A stretch of 64,000 nucleotides of DNA, taken from NCBI GenBank assembly GCA_026874595.1, contig CM049316.1, positions 69,237,176-69,301,175 of the forward strand, written 5' to 3'. This document shows positions 36,078 through 64,000 of the stretch, one piece after another. The translations under genes were made by a program, and so were the position numbers. The stretch is from Sipunculus nudus. Lineage: Eukaryota > Annelida > Sipuncula > Golfingiida > Sipunculidae. How positions within the stretch are numbered: the first letter of the stretch is position 1; every line of letters starts with the position of its first letter. Under the pieces are notes generated by a model that was not told the DNA's origin, made no database searches, and worked only from the letters and a program-made list of their open reading frames with translations.

Positions 36078-37792
36078 CCAAAGGATCCAATATATTTGTA
36101 GTTAAAAGGGTTTTATATCATATTGATGTACAACCAATTTGCCTTATTTTATTTTCATTTTTGAATAATTATTGATGGGTAATATAATAAGTATATGCGT
36201 GTGATTACCAATGTGACTGGTCGCATTTGATGAGCACTGTAAAGATTTTAGTTCTAAAATATTTATGATGAAAAGAGGAAACTATCGAGGGATAGGCATG
36301 TTCAGCCGACGGCACCTGGGTTGAACTTGATACTGCATGTAGCTTACCTGTTGGTAACAGACTAAACTAATGTAACACTGTAAATTATCAGTTAAACATA
36401 GACTTCAATTTTCCGTCACCTAATATTGAAAAAAAATCTCCCACATGACATCTGATGATAAAAGTTTAAACTATCAAAACTTGCTGATTTTTGCCATGTT
36501 TAAGGATATCGTGGTATGAGTACATTGAATTAATAATTATGAACAGTAAAAATTATAAAAAAAAGGATGATCATCAGTATTAGCAGTATATATAGCCCCA
36601 TCTGTTGACGGCAGGATAAACTAAAGTTGCACAGTACATGTCTGCAGGTCGGTGCTGTTCAGGTCAAGCAAACGTATTCCAAATCTCTTTATATTATCAT
36701 ATAACATAATTGCCCATGAAAAAAAAAAATATTAATATAGATTTTACATAAAATAAGCCCAGTTCCTGGAGGAAAAACATTTTTCTATCTATTTTTCACT
36801 AAAAACATGAGGTTGTGTGATTTGTTAAAAAACTATTGGCACATCTATGAGCACTGCAACTCGGCAGTGACGTCACACACTGGGAAATTCCCTGTGACTA
36901 AAAATTCCAGATTTCGGTAAAAGCACAATATTTCTGCCTATGTCAGTCTAAATTTTCAGCAGAGAATAAAAACAACATGCATTACTAGATCTGAGTTGTT
37001 GATAAAATTCAGTCCATGGAAGTCACATGTGTACCAGCCAATCAAATCAGGGCAAAGGCTGGGATCTGGATGAAATCCTCCCATAACACAACAGACGCAC
37101 GTGGAATAGATTTACTTAACCTGTTGTGTTCTATGGAGAGCTTGTTGAATATTTTTTTTTGGAAAAAGCCGCAATAAAGAGCTTGAAGCTAAAAAGTCGT
37201 GTTGTCAGTGACTGGTAAATACCTCTCGAGTACAATATCCTATGTTAAAACCTCTGACTTACAATGTGACTGTAATTGCTTTGTGCGTATATACGCACGT
37301 ATCCTGAGAATGTCGTCTTGTCTTCTCGGGTTTCTCAAACGTTTCACTGTGTCATTATATATACAAGCGGCTCTTTCCCGTGCTGTAAATTGTAATGTGT
37401 CACGTGTGAGAAAAAAAAAAAAAAAAAAAAACCAGGAAAACTATACTTTTCTATCTTGATAGGTGTCCTCGATATGGTAACAAAGCACGCCAAGCCCCTT
37501 TGTCAGACAGTAAGCGTACGGTTTATAAATGCAGAATCATAGTTCTTTAAGGGAGTCCCCGGGCTTTTGTTTATATTATATTAAGGCAGTGGAGCAGTGA
37601 CGACTTATAAATTAACGGTGTAGGAGATATTTGTAGTATAATTGTAGCGATCGGGGGCAGGGGGGTTTACGTGCTGACACCAAGTTGTCGATTTTTAGTC
37701 CCACCACTCTTTGACCACATTGCCTTGCAAACAACTCTCCGGGAATTGCTTGTCAACATCTTATCAGTGAGCTTGGGAGACCCTGTACCCAA

Positions 37793-38744
37793 CAGAGATG
37801 CGGACCGGACCGGTCCATTACAAAAGCGGTCCGGTCCTGGCTTTGTCCAGCTATAGGCGGTCCCGTCCAGTAGGTGGACTGGTCCAAGCGGTCCGACCCA
37901 TTTTTTTCAAAATATCATTAAAATTGTAGTTTTTATTCAGCCTTTATTATGTATTTGTTAAAATAATTAACAAAAACGAGGATCACATACACAGAAAACC
38001 GTGCCATAAATGTTTTATTATAATCTATAATTGAATCCCAAGATCTTGATTTGAATTTTTAATGACAAATTTAATATCACAATCTTCGCAAATAATTTGA
38101 TAACAGTGGACTTTTTTGTGTTTTTGTGCTGGGAATGGTAATTAGAATAAAAAAAAAAACAAACTGTACAGGTCGCGGGTGGGGCGAACTGATCCGAAAA
38201 TTTTCTCGCCAGGGAAGGATGCGGGTTGACATTAGCTTAATAGTGCTGTAGTGGTAATAGTGAGTGCGATTTGTAAATAGAAACGTATTAATCTGTAAAT
38301 GGTTTTCTATATAAAGTATATATAGACCTATACATTTAATGTGTAGAAATTCGTCTTATTATACGTTGATACACCATGACACACGAAATGCATCGGCATT
38401 GTTGTGCAATACACCAAGGAACACAAATTCTAATGCTGAACTTGTCACTTAAGTCATAAGTTATATAAAAAATACCTTTATAAAATAATACACGTATATA
38501 ATAATGCAGTAAGTTGCTAGTGATTTTTTTTTTTTCATTTTAGAGGTTAATTACACCTTGTTCATAACAAGATTTGTAGGTTGAAACAAAGTCATCTGCT
38601 TAGCTTAAATCTTTCTTAAAAATGGCGGAGCGGTCCGCACACGTCCGGTCCAGGAATAAGTGGTCCAGTATTTTGTGACAGCTATCCGGTCCAGCATTAA
38701 AATTATGGACCGGATGGGTCCAAACTGTCCGGTCCGCACCTCTA
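37793..38744. mobile_element. non-autonomous hAT-like element
   Basis: 952 bp with terminal inverted repeats CAGAGATGCGGACCG (left) and TAGAGGTGCGGACCG (right, read inward), which fits the YAGNG-type ends of hAT elements. Flanks GTACCCAA (37785-37792) and GTATCCAT (38745-38752) match at 6 of 8 bases, a decayed 8-bp target duplication. Many GGTCC/GGACC motifs cluster within 120 bp of each end, as expected of transposase-binding sub-terminal repeats. No transposase frame is present. Confidence 0.75.
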
Positions 38745-39654
38745 GTATCCATGATTAATGGAATAATGACAGTGTGTGTGGAGCCCCGTGGTTTATTGGA
38801 AAGTGGCCGGCGCTGAGTGTAAAGGGGACTGGAGGAAAACAAATAAGGCCCAATCAGGGCACAGGGATGCGACATAAGGTGGTCCGAGAAAACGCTCAAG
38901 GCGAAAATCTATCTGCTGACAGGGTATATATAGCTTCACTATTCGTGCACATGCTTATGTTTGTGGGACACGCCGAGAAAGATGGATATATGTTCAGATA
39001 TATGTTCTCCTGATTATATATATGTTTTCATCATTGGCTTTCTTCTTGTTCGTTTTTCTGTGAACAGTAAACTTCTTATTTTTGTGAGCCATTGAATAAA
39101 TATGTTTATTAACAAAGCTTATTATTTAATAATAACATTAGCCCTGACTTGGTTCTAGTGTATTTACGTTTCCTACTAAAATGCTTAAAATAAAATGTGA
39201 TGAAATGTACCGATAGTCGTAACTCAGTACAAGCTCTTATCACTAAATTAAATAAGAGGGTCAGAGAGAGAGAGTGGTAATTAGTTATATAAGTAGCCGC
39301 GAGGTGGCAGTACCGACACTAAGTGCAATACAGTGAGAGAACGTTTGATTTCTCTGTCATAGGCAACAATTAAGATCTATTTCATTGACTGGGCCGGTCT
39401 TTAATAATATGCATACAACTAGATTTAAGTTTTACTAGCTTGGCATAAAAGACGCCAAATTTTCATGTACATTTCCTCATAAAAAAGTAAGCTATGATTA
39501 TAAAAGCATTTCATCTCCAACGCAGATATGCTTAAAGAAGACGGTGCGTAATACTACATGCAACAGAAAGCGGTCCGGGAAATACATAACCCTCAGCCTC
39601 TCCTAACAATATTATGCTGTAGCAGTTCTGAAATGTATTCTTACAGCTACACGT

Positions 39655-57642
<17,988 letters not shown>

Positions 57643-57976
57643 ATTATTGCGTCACAGCTGAAAGATCATTCCACAACATACAAAAGTATAAAAGCGTTCT
57701 TCTAAGCGTAAAATGAAGTGCCCAGGCCTTCTCAAACACGTCACAGAAAGGACCAATATTATAGACGTTTTACCACCTTCAGTTGCTTATCCTTTGTGAA
57801 GTTGCACAATTCCTTTTTATACTCCTGTTTGTCCAGACTATAGTTTTAAAGATTACCGTTTTTAGCGAATGTGAATTAGGATGAAGATCAGCATATGCTA
57901 TTTTGCTATCACAGCATGCGGATCACACATTCGGCAACGATGGTGGTAACAGTTAAGATGAATGGAAATATTGCCC

Positions 57977-58363
57977 TTAACTAGTGAATGACAGACTTTC
58001 GCGCTTGAGTGTCCCCGCTTCCGGGTACGTTTCGTATAACAAGGATGTTTGGGGAAACCTCTGTAGTCGCGATGTGACAGTCGGGCCTGGGATAACAGAT
58101 ACCAACCTGCCCCCCCCCCCTTCCATACACACACCGCTTATAACCTCATGTTTTATTGATGGCGGATGTGTACAATAGGCGTGAACAGTAACCTTATAAA
58201 CACCTTTCTCTGAATCCGGGTATAAGAACACATCATACTGTGGAATTTCTGTATAATCCGTATCCGGGACACCTTGTGAGCATGTGTCTGCATTTCTAAG
58301 TAACTCGCACCTAACAATCAAGATGGGCACTTTGAAAATTAATTGGACTGTTAGCCACCACAC
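57977..58363 (-). CDS. exon-like open frame, unrecognised, doubtful
   Basis: The most protein-like part begins after a TTGATTGTTAG acceptor near 58312 and reads CELLRNADTCSQGVPDTDY then a YDVFLYPDSEKGVYKV segment and HAYC. The pattern of a Cys, a Y-x-YP and a VxxYC recalls fibrinogen- or GON-like extracellular modules, but the match is too weak to name. No ATG starts the frame. It could be a decayed exon. Confidence 0.2.
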   Translation of the reverse strand: MWWLTVQLIFKVPILIVRCELLRNADTCSQGVPDTDYTEIPQYDVFLYPDSEKGVYKVTVHAYCTHPPSIKHEVISGVCMEGGGGRLVSVIPGPTVTSRLQRFPQTSLLYETYPEAGTLKRESLSFTS

Positions 58364-58368
58364 GCATA

Positions 58369-58500
58369 TTCTGTCTGTTTGCCTTTGTCTGTCTCTGTCT
58401 CTCAGACTCTCTGTCTCTGCCTGTCTGTCTGTCTGTCTGTCTGCATGTCTGTCTGTCTGTCTCGATCTCTCTCTCTGGCTCTGTCTGTCTCTCTCTCTCG
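58369..58500. repeat. (TCTG)n/(TC)n repeat
   Basis: Imperfect TGTC and TC tandem repeats. Confidence 0.88.
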
Positions 58501-58830
58501 ATCCTCATCGAACATCTACTGAACATCTTATATTTAAAATATGGGTGGTACCGGATACCAATTCATACAATGTGATCGAATATAGGTCACACTTGGAGAA
58601 AAAAAAATGGTACGCGAGAGTTGTTTGATATAACGGGACAGCTATTCAACCATAGTGTCTTAACTTTCTACCCGAATCATTTATACGGATTCCCTAGGTC
58701 TCAGCATTTATCGTGGCATTTATTGGTGATTTGAAATGTGTTCCCTGTAGTAATGCACGTGCACAGTATTTATTTATTTGAGGGTCCAAACAGACAGCAA
58801 AAGAACAGATAAACAACATGGCAATATAGG

Positions 58831-58832
<2 letters not shown>

Positions 58833-58904
<72 letters not shown>
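58833..58904. repeat. (TA)n microsatellite
   Basis: Pure TA tract of about 72 bp. Confidence 0.95.
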
Positions 58905-58906
<2 letters not shown>

Positions 58907-59040
58907 GCTAAGCCTTCAACTGTAACCATAACAATGTGATAAAGTTGTTTTCATGTGTCACGTCAAAACATGAAAAGGATAAACTCATATGGACGGCGGA
59001 TACAATAAGCCTTAAGTTTTTATTCATATTAAATCATATT

Positions 59041-59046
59041 TTTATT
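59041..59046 (-). terminator. candidate polyadenylation signal of the TSP1 paralogue
   Basis: AATAAA on the minus strand about 170 nt past the TAA at 59214-59216. Confidence 0.4.
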
Positions 59047-59213
59047 AAACGTATAAGTATACAATTGATATATGAAAAACAACTGCAGTAAAAGCTTGAT
59101 GGATCAAGTCTTTTAATTTAGATATAGCCACGCTAATCGCAATATGTATGAACCAGAGGTTTCACAGAAAACTCACGACTAGTTCAGTCAAAAACCAAAC
59201 GCGCTCGGATCGA

Positions 59214-60562
59214 TTACGTGCTTCTGATTCGAGAATACCTGCTACTCACAAACCTGGGTACATGCCGCGACGTGAGGCCACTGCGCCGAAACGGTTGCCT
59301 CCGTGAAATGGTGGCTCGCCGGAAACCTGATCGTGGCATCTTATATTGAGGACTTGGTTGTTGCCTTGGTTGTATTCCTCTCAGATGAAAATGTTGTCTT
59401 CGAACCAAAGGTATGATCCTGCGACGAACACTCTGTCGTAGTCCCGGTCTCATACCACCGTACGGAAGAGGCTGTCGTCTCGGAAAAATACTTCGGTGGC
59501 GTAGACTTGGTTTGATTCTGGATGGCCGACTTGTTGGAGTTGGGTATCTACGCTGCAGATTTGGATATCGCCTGACCGGTGTGTGTCTAATATACTGTGG
59601 TAGCCCTGCTCGTGTGGGGCTTTTCCAGATATTTGGTGGCAGTCTCACGACATGACCTCTCTGCCTTGAAAGAAGCGGCCTTGGCGTCACTCTGCTGCCC
59701 TTATAATATGGAAGCTTTGGTATATTCAGGCGACGAGGGTACGGTGGTATTACTCTCCTTGGCTGAAGAGATGATCGAGGCCTAAGCAGCCCGCTCCTGT
59801 GTCGATACGTTGATAATGGCCTTAAGCTTGGTACCCCACTCCTGTATCGATAAGTTGGTAATGGCATTGGTAGCCCACTCCTGTATCGATATGTTGGTAA
59901 TGGCATTGGTAGCCCATTCCTGTATCGATACTTTGGTAATGGCCTTACTAGCCCATTCCTGTATCGATAAGTTGGTAATGGCCTCGGTGTAAAGACTTGT
60001 GATGAATACTGTGTTGATATTTCAACAGGTTTACCCTTTCCCGAAGATTCAGAGGTCATCTCAGAAGAGCTTCCTTCCACTAAGTAACTGGTCGTTGGCT
60101 CAGATGTTGCCTCGGTCACATTCTCATAACCAGCTGTTGCCTTTATTGTAGACTCCAGCGCTGTTGGCTTGAATGTTGACCCCGTGCTCCCTCGATCTTC
60201 GAAAGCTGCAGCTGTTGCCTCAATACTGGGCACCTGTGATAAGGGTTTAGTCGATTCATCAATAACTTTGCTTTCATATCCTAGCGACATCGTAGTTGCC
60301 TCGGTTTTGCGTGTCTGTCCAACAGGTTTAGTTGTTGTATCTTTGCCGGTTTCAATTTCTCGCGACGTCATAGTTGACACGGTTGTGTGCCTCTGTGTTA
60401 AATAATTGATTGTGTATTCCAACGATTTTGTAGTTGCCTCCGTCTTATACCTCTCTGGTAGATACTTGGGTGTTGTCCGGTTACTGCTTTCGATATCCCA
60501 CGATTTCGTAGTCACCTTGGTACCACCCACTCGGAATGGCGGTATTGTTGTCTGCGTAATTC
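59214..60562 (-). CDS. TSP1 paralogue exon 5: Thr-rich and basic repeat tail
   Basis: Residues 125-573. The acceptor CATTTTAG fits phase 1. The first part has recurring TEATT motifs as in the tail of the Pif-like gene. The middle has about five 13-residue repeats of the type [13 protein letters not shown] (39-bp period, about 59800-59995). The rest is Arg/Pro/Tyr-rich to RYSRIRST and TAA. The single-exon frame of about 450 codons without a stop supports real coding. Confidence 0.85.
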
Positions 60563-61369
60563 CTAAAATGTCAGATGCAAATCTCTTCAGCATATATGTG
60601 ATTTTCATTAAATGCTGTTGGAATATTTGTTTGGTGAAAAAGGGAAGTTTAGTATTTTGTTTCAAAGTAAGACAGAGAGGATATTGTGATAGTAATGATG
60701 GCGATGATAAGAGTGATGTAGCAAAACTTAATGAAATGTTTAGAGAAAGAAAAAGCAGGCAGCTCGAGCATGGCAAAGTGGTAGATTAACGATGTAATAT
60801 GTTATATGGTTTCGTTAATGTACTAAAAATTTTTATATAAGCGATTGTATCGAAAGTATAGAGTTAATCTAAAACTCAAAACAATGCAAACAACAGTAGA
60901 ACCCAATTAATTCTGATTGTTCAATATCGTTTGAATATTTTAACTTAAGTGGAGTATATGTTAAGAATTATTTTAAGGTAATATGTATTCCTATATATTT
61001 TTCGAGTTAACATCTCTATTTTCAAACCGCCTCACTGGTGTTAACTACTCAATACCGGGGTGTATCAACAAAGTCAGCATGATACCATTATCAAATGGGG
61101 ATGGATCAGTGGGACAACCAATCCTTGCATTAAACATGTTGTCAAGTTCAGAAAGGATCTTTGGTTATCTAGCATCACAAATGCCCCAGCAGTCGAGATT
61201 ATAGGGTAAACTTTCGACCCATGAAACATGGACTTCTGTTTCTATCCAAATTTATTTTTAGGATTCATAAATAAATGCACAATTCCCGTTGCGATATGCA
61301 AATGCACATCACTCGGTTCATGGCCAAAAGCCACAACTTCCTCTATAAAGGCACTTCACATTTATTTAT

Positions 61370-61402
<33 letters not shown>

Positions 61403-63749
61403 GTGCAAATATACGCATGTATACTATTTATGGCTGATTTTATATAACGCATACCTGAGCATCGATGCGTATCACAGACTTGTAATTCTTCAGCTTCGCC
61501 ATGACAGTGGTGGATCAGACACTGGCGCCATCTGGTGCGTGTTCCTTTACCACAAGATACGGTACATGGATTCCATGGACCCCACGAAGACCAGTCATTG
61601 TCTAACAGAACAGAAAAAAAAGAGAGAGATATATATAGGTTGTTACCTAATATCAAGGTCGCAATTTATAACTGATAAGTTTATTTGTCAAACTCGCATC
61701 AAGGCTAACATTTTTACCCGTTTTTATACAAATGCCGCCCTATTTTGGCAGATCTTCTAAGTAAACATGTATCTAACCATCTAAATGTTGCCCAGCTGGT
61801 GCTCTTGTTTCGACATGTTCAGGGACTCCACAGGGATATAACTGAAAAATTCAACAAAACGTACTTTGTCAATAAATGGGGGACGATTTTTTACATCCTA
61901 TATGCAAGTTATAAAAAATTCCATATATTTTATTTCGACCTGTAGTTTGAAAAGACAGGGGCAATTATTTTGCCCTAAAGATCATTAAACATTTATAATT
62001 GCGTGACGTCAATACATCAGTACCTTCACAGTCAAAGTCTCCACAGTAACGTATTTCCCCCGGGAATCCCTTACAGATGGAAGTGAGGCACTTCCGGTGA
62101 CGCTGCTGTGTTCCGAGACAATCCGCGGAACAGGTGGACCAGTCGGTCCAAGCCGTCCACACGCCGTCCTCTGATGAAAATACGCAGATATTAACATTTG
62201 TACATTGGAGGTAGTCGAATGTTGTGCAGTCTGAATAACTTTTTTTATCGAAAAGCTAAGCTCCTCCCCGTATTTGCATGGTCACCCTTATGTTACAAAA
62301 GTCAGATACCAGTCAAATTTTCTTATTTTAGCAGAAAATCCAGCAGGAATATTTGCGCAGTAAAGAAAAAAAACCTTTTATTTTAGGGTACATACATGAT
62401 TTGGTGTTATATACATCTCGGTGTTATGGTGTAATAATAGAAAACTTCCTCACTCAATATAGAAACATTTGGATGCTATCTTAATCACAGGGCAGTTCAT
62501 TAATATCCTTAACTCATGAATTAGAATGTGATACACTGTGGATAAATGAATAATTTTATTTCTAGATAACAAAAACAGATATTTACGAATAACTGGGAAA
62601 AGAAATATATAAAATGAGATATGTTACAGCTCGGGGGGGGGGGGGGGGGGATCTGGATACGCCACTGGGAAGTTTTTTCTGTGAAAAGTTTGACAGGTGG
62701 CGACATCTGTGGCCAGTTTAAGAAGCTGCCAGGTTACGCGAAAAAGAGATGCACTATGATGACACCTCCTGTTTATTTCTGAAACAAAATAATAGTGCTG
62801 GAGTTTAACTTGATGTAAAACGATGCCACACACTCGATAGAAAACACTCTCTGGGACCTCCAACATGTGCACCTATTGTGAGTTCCAAGGTCTTACCTTG
62901 TGCCGAGTAGCAGTGTACCAGATTTGTGAGGACCAAGATACGGATTAGCTACAAAATATTTACATAGAAAGATAAAACAAGGAATATGTCTGCAGAATAA
63001 TCCAAACCTAGGGATAGTGAATTTATAAAATATATAATTCTAGGATATTACAAGTATATACCTGTACGGTACGGTCATTATACAAATACTGGTAGTGACA
63101 TACAGCGGTACAGTGCCAAAGGTAGAAAACGTCTTCCCGAGAGTTGGTTAGGAATTGATTTTATTTCTGTAGTCAGACACATGCTGTTCGGATAAAACAT
63201 GTGCCATGGTATATTGTCTTAATATGAAATAATACATAACTAAAATATTATTGTGGAAAGAGTTTTTAGGGGAAAATTTAACAATTTTCTCGTGAAAAGG
63301 TGTTATTCCCCGAAAGAGGGGACAACAGGTGGCCCACTACCTCTCCTTAAAAACTTGACGTTAGGATGACATGTCCCCCCTCCAAGCCTATAATGAAGTG
63401 TCATGTCTGACACCTTTTGTTGTAAGCTTTTTCCTTGAGACATAGAGACATAACACAAACCGACATGTTGTTTTCCTTGTTCGGTAAACTCAAGAGTATA
63501 TAACCCTAACCCTTAATCCCAACCCTAAATAAATTAGATTATCTGGGAAGAGAAAGTACAAATAAGTGTTTCAGATTATTTCATATGTGTAGTACACAAG
63601 GGTTTTTATCACCCTTACCCTATCCTTAAAATTCGTAACACTAACAAACTCAATATAGTTTTCCCTGAACACATAGAAATGGGCAAGTTGAACCAACGCT
63701 TAAAAGCATGTGTGAAATTTACCTCAAAGCATTCGGTGTAAACGCACAT
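59214..63749 (-). CDS. secreted TSP1 protein with Thr-rich and Arg/Tyr/Pro-rich tail (whole gene)
   Basis: Five exons on the minus strand (63723-63749, 62897-62948, 62024-62170, 61455-61601, 59214-60562) join to 1,722 nt without a frame break, giving 573 aa. Order: signal peptide (1 to about 25), two TSP1 domains (27-124), a Thr/Ser/Glu-rich stretch (about 125-300), and a very basic tail of about 270 residues rich in Arg, Pro, Tyr and Leu. Signal exon, TSP1 pair and exon phases match the Pif-like gene next door, so the two arose by duplication; the vWA, vWD, chitin-binding and LamG parts are absent here. The tail could bind acidic polymers or mineral or be processed at its many basic pairs; this is inference. 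I know no family with this tail. Confidence 0.82.
61371..61403. repeat. (CA)n(TA)n microsatellite
   Basis: Short compound tract in the last intron of the TSP1 paralogue. Confidence 0.9.
61455..61601 (-). CDS. TSP1 paralogue exon 4: TSP1
   Basis: 147 nt, phase 1, [20 protein letters not shown], six cysteines. About 28 of 50 residues match exon 10 of the Pif-like gene. Confidence 0.92.
62024..62170 (-). CDS. TSP1 paralogue exon 3: TSP1
   Basis: 147 nt, phase 1, [20 protein letters not shown]. Of 147 bases 140 match exon 9 of the Pif-like gene; five of the seven changes are silent, the other two give Pro to Ser and Thr to Ile. Confidence 0.93.
62897..62948 (-). CDS. TSP1 paralogue exon 2: signal peptide core
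   Basis: [18 protein letters not shown] between acceptor ATTTTGTAG and donor CAAG|GTAAGA, phase 0 to 1, mirroring the signal exon of the neighbouring gene. Confidence 0.75.
63723..63749 (-). CDS. TSP1 paralogue exon 1 (start)
   Basis: ATG at 63749-63747 encodes MCVYTECFE and ends GAG|GTAAAT in phase 0, the phase needed by the next exon. It is the least certain exon of the gene; another ATG exon beyond the window is possible. Confidence 0.5.
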
Positions 63750-64000
63750 ACAACAGAAATACATTCAAACAATTTAAGTTGCATTAACGCTCTGACATAC
63801 AACAGACAACCGACTACAGACTGTAAGAAAGAGTGTGTACAGGACTAATCGTACAAAGCATATTTAAAAATAACGGAGCAACATAGAATATATAAAGGAC
63901 TAGGTCATGACCAATCAAAGTATCCATCATAAAACAATCAATTAAAATGATTATTAAAAGAAGTAGAGTTTAAATAACTAGAAGCCAATGTGGCATATCA
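63750..64000. other. upstream of the TSP1 paralogue; nothing firm
   Basis: AT-rich 250 bp before the proposed start codon. No clear core promoter element. Confidence 0.4.

Larger units (their letters stand above)
34812..37792. other. no gene recognised
   Basis: AT-rich interval downstream of MATCAP containing a MITE (35583-35935) flanked by (TA)n tracts. Confidence 0.5.
57643..59213. other. intergenic region between the two paralogues
   Basis: 1.6 kb between the start of the Pif-like gene and the stop of its neighbour, both transcribed leftward. It must hold the promoter of the Pif-like gene, but no motif is convincing. It contains an exon-like frame (57977-58363), a TC/TGTC repeat and a (TA)n tract. 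Confidence 0.6.

Noticed and set aside
63500-63535. CCCTAA-like motifs suggesting telomeric repeat
   Set aside because: Only two or three irregular units; not a telomere tract.

Overview
The window is eukaryotic nuclear DNA from an animal, most likely a mollusc (perhaps a bivalve). Coding sequence is split into short exons with GT/AG borders. The background is AT-rich and crowded with long (TA)n, (CT)n/(GA)n and poly-G/poly-C tracts. One gene has the vWA + chitin-binding + LamG set known from molluscan shell-matrix proteins of the Pif/BMSP type. All gene models below were assembled by eye from splice signals, reading phase and domain recognition; no database search was run.

Layout. 1-6.5 kb: a plus-strand gene fragment with two successive CARD exons. 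6.5-21.3 kb: no gene recognised; microsatellites, a dispersed repeat (copies at 6.2 and 20.1 kb), an inverted pair of tRNA-like 3' halves, and a 1.3 kb minisatellite of 45-bp units with a 359-bp higher-order period. 21.4-34.5 kb: a complete six-exon plus-strand gene (466 aa) of the MATCAP/KIAA0895 tubulin tyrosine carboxypeptidase family. Its first intron carries a 6.67 kb Ty3/gypsy element with 1.1 kb LTRs and a 5-bp target duplication; integrase lies upstream of RNase H (Gmr1-like order) and the reverse-transcriptase core is missing. That element sits inside an older 169-bp element with its own 9-bp duplication. 35-39.6 kb: no gene recognised; a TA-flanked MITE and a hAT-like non-autonomous element.

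39.7-57.6 kb (minus strand): a complete 16-exon gene (1,189 aa, in frame throughout) with signal peptide, TSP1 x2, vWA, vWD-C8, TSP1 x3, Ser/Thr linker, chitin-binding type 2, LamG and a Thr-rich 13-aa repeat tail. 59.2-63.75 kb (minus strand): a five-exon paralogue (573 aa) with signal peptide, TSP1 x2, a Thr-rich stretch and a strongly basic Arg/Tyr/Pro tail. One TSP1 exon is 95% identical between the two genes while the next is only about 56% identical in protein, which suggests local gene conversion. Introns of the larger gene hold three TIR elements. The two neighbours look like a small cluster of secreted extracellular-matrix genes, possibly biomineralisation-related; that role is inference.
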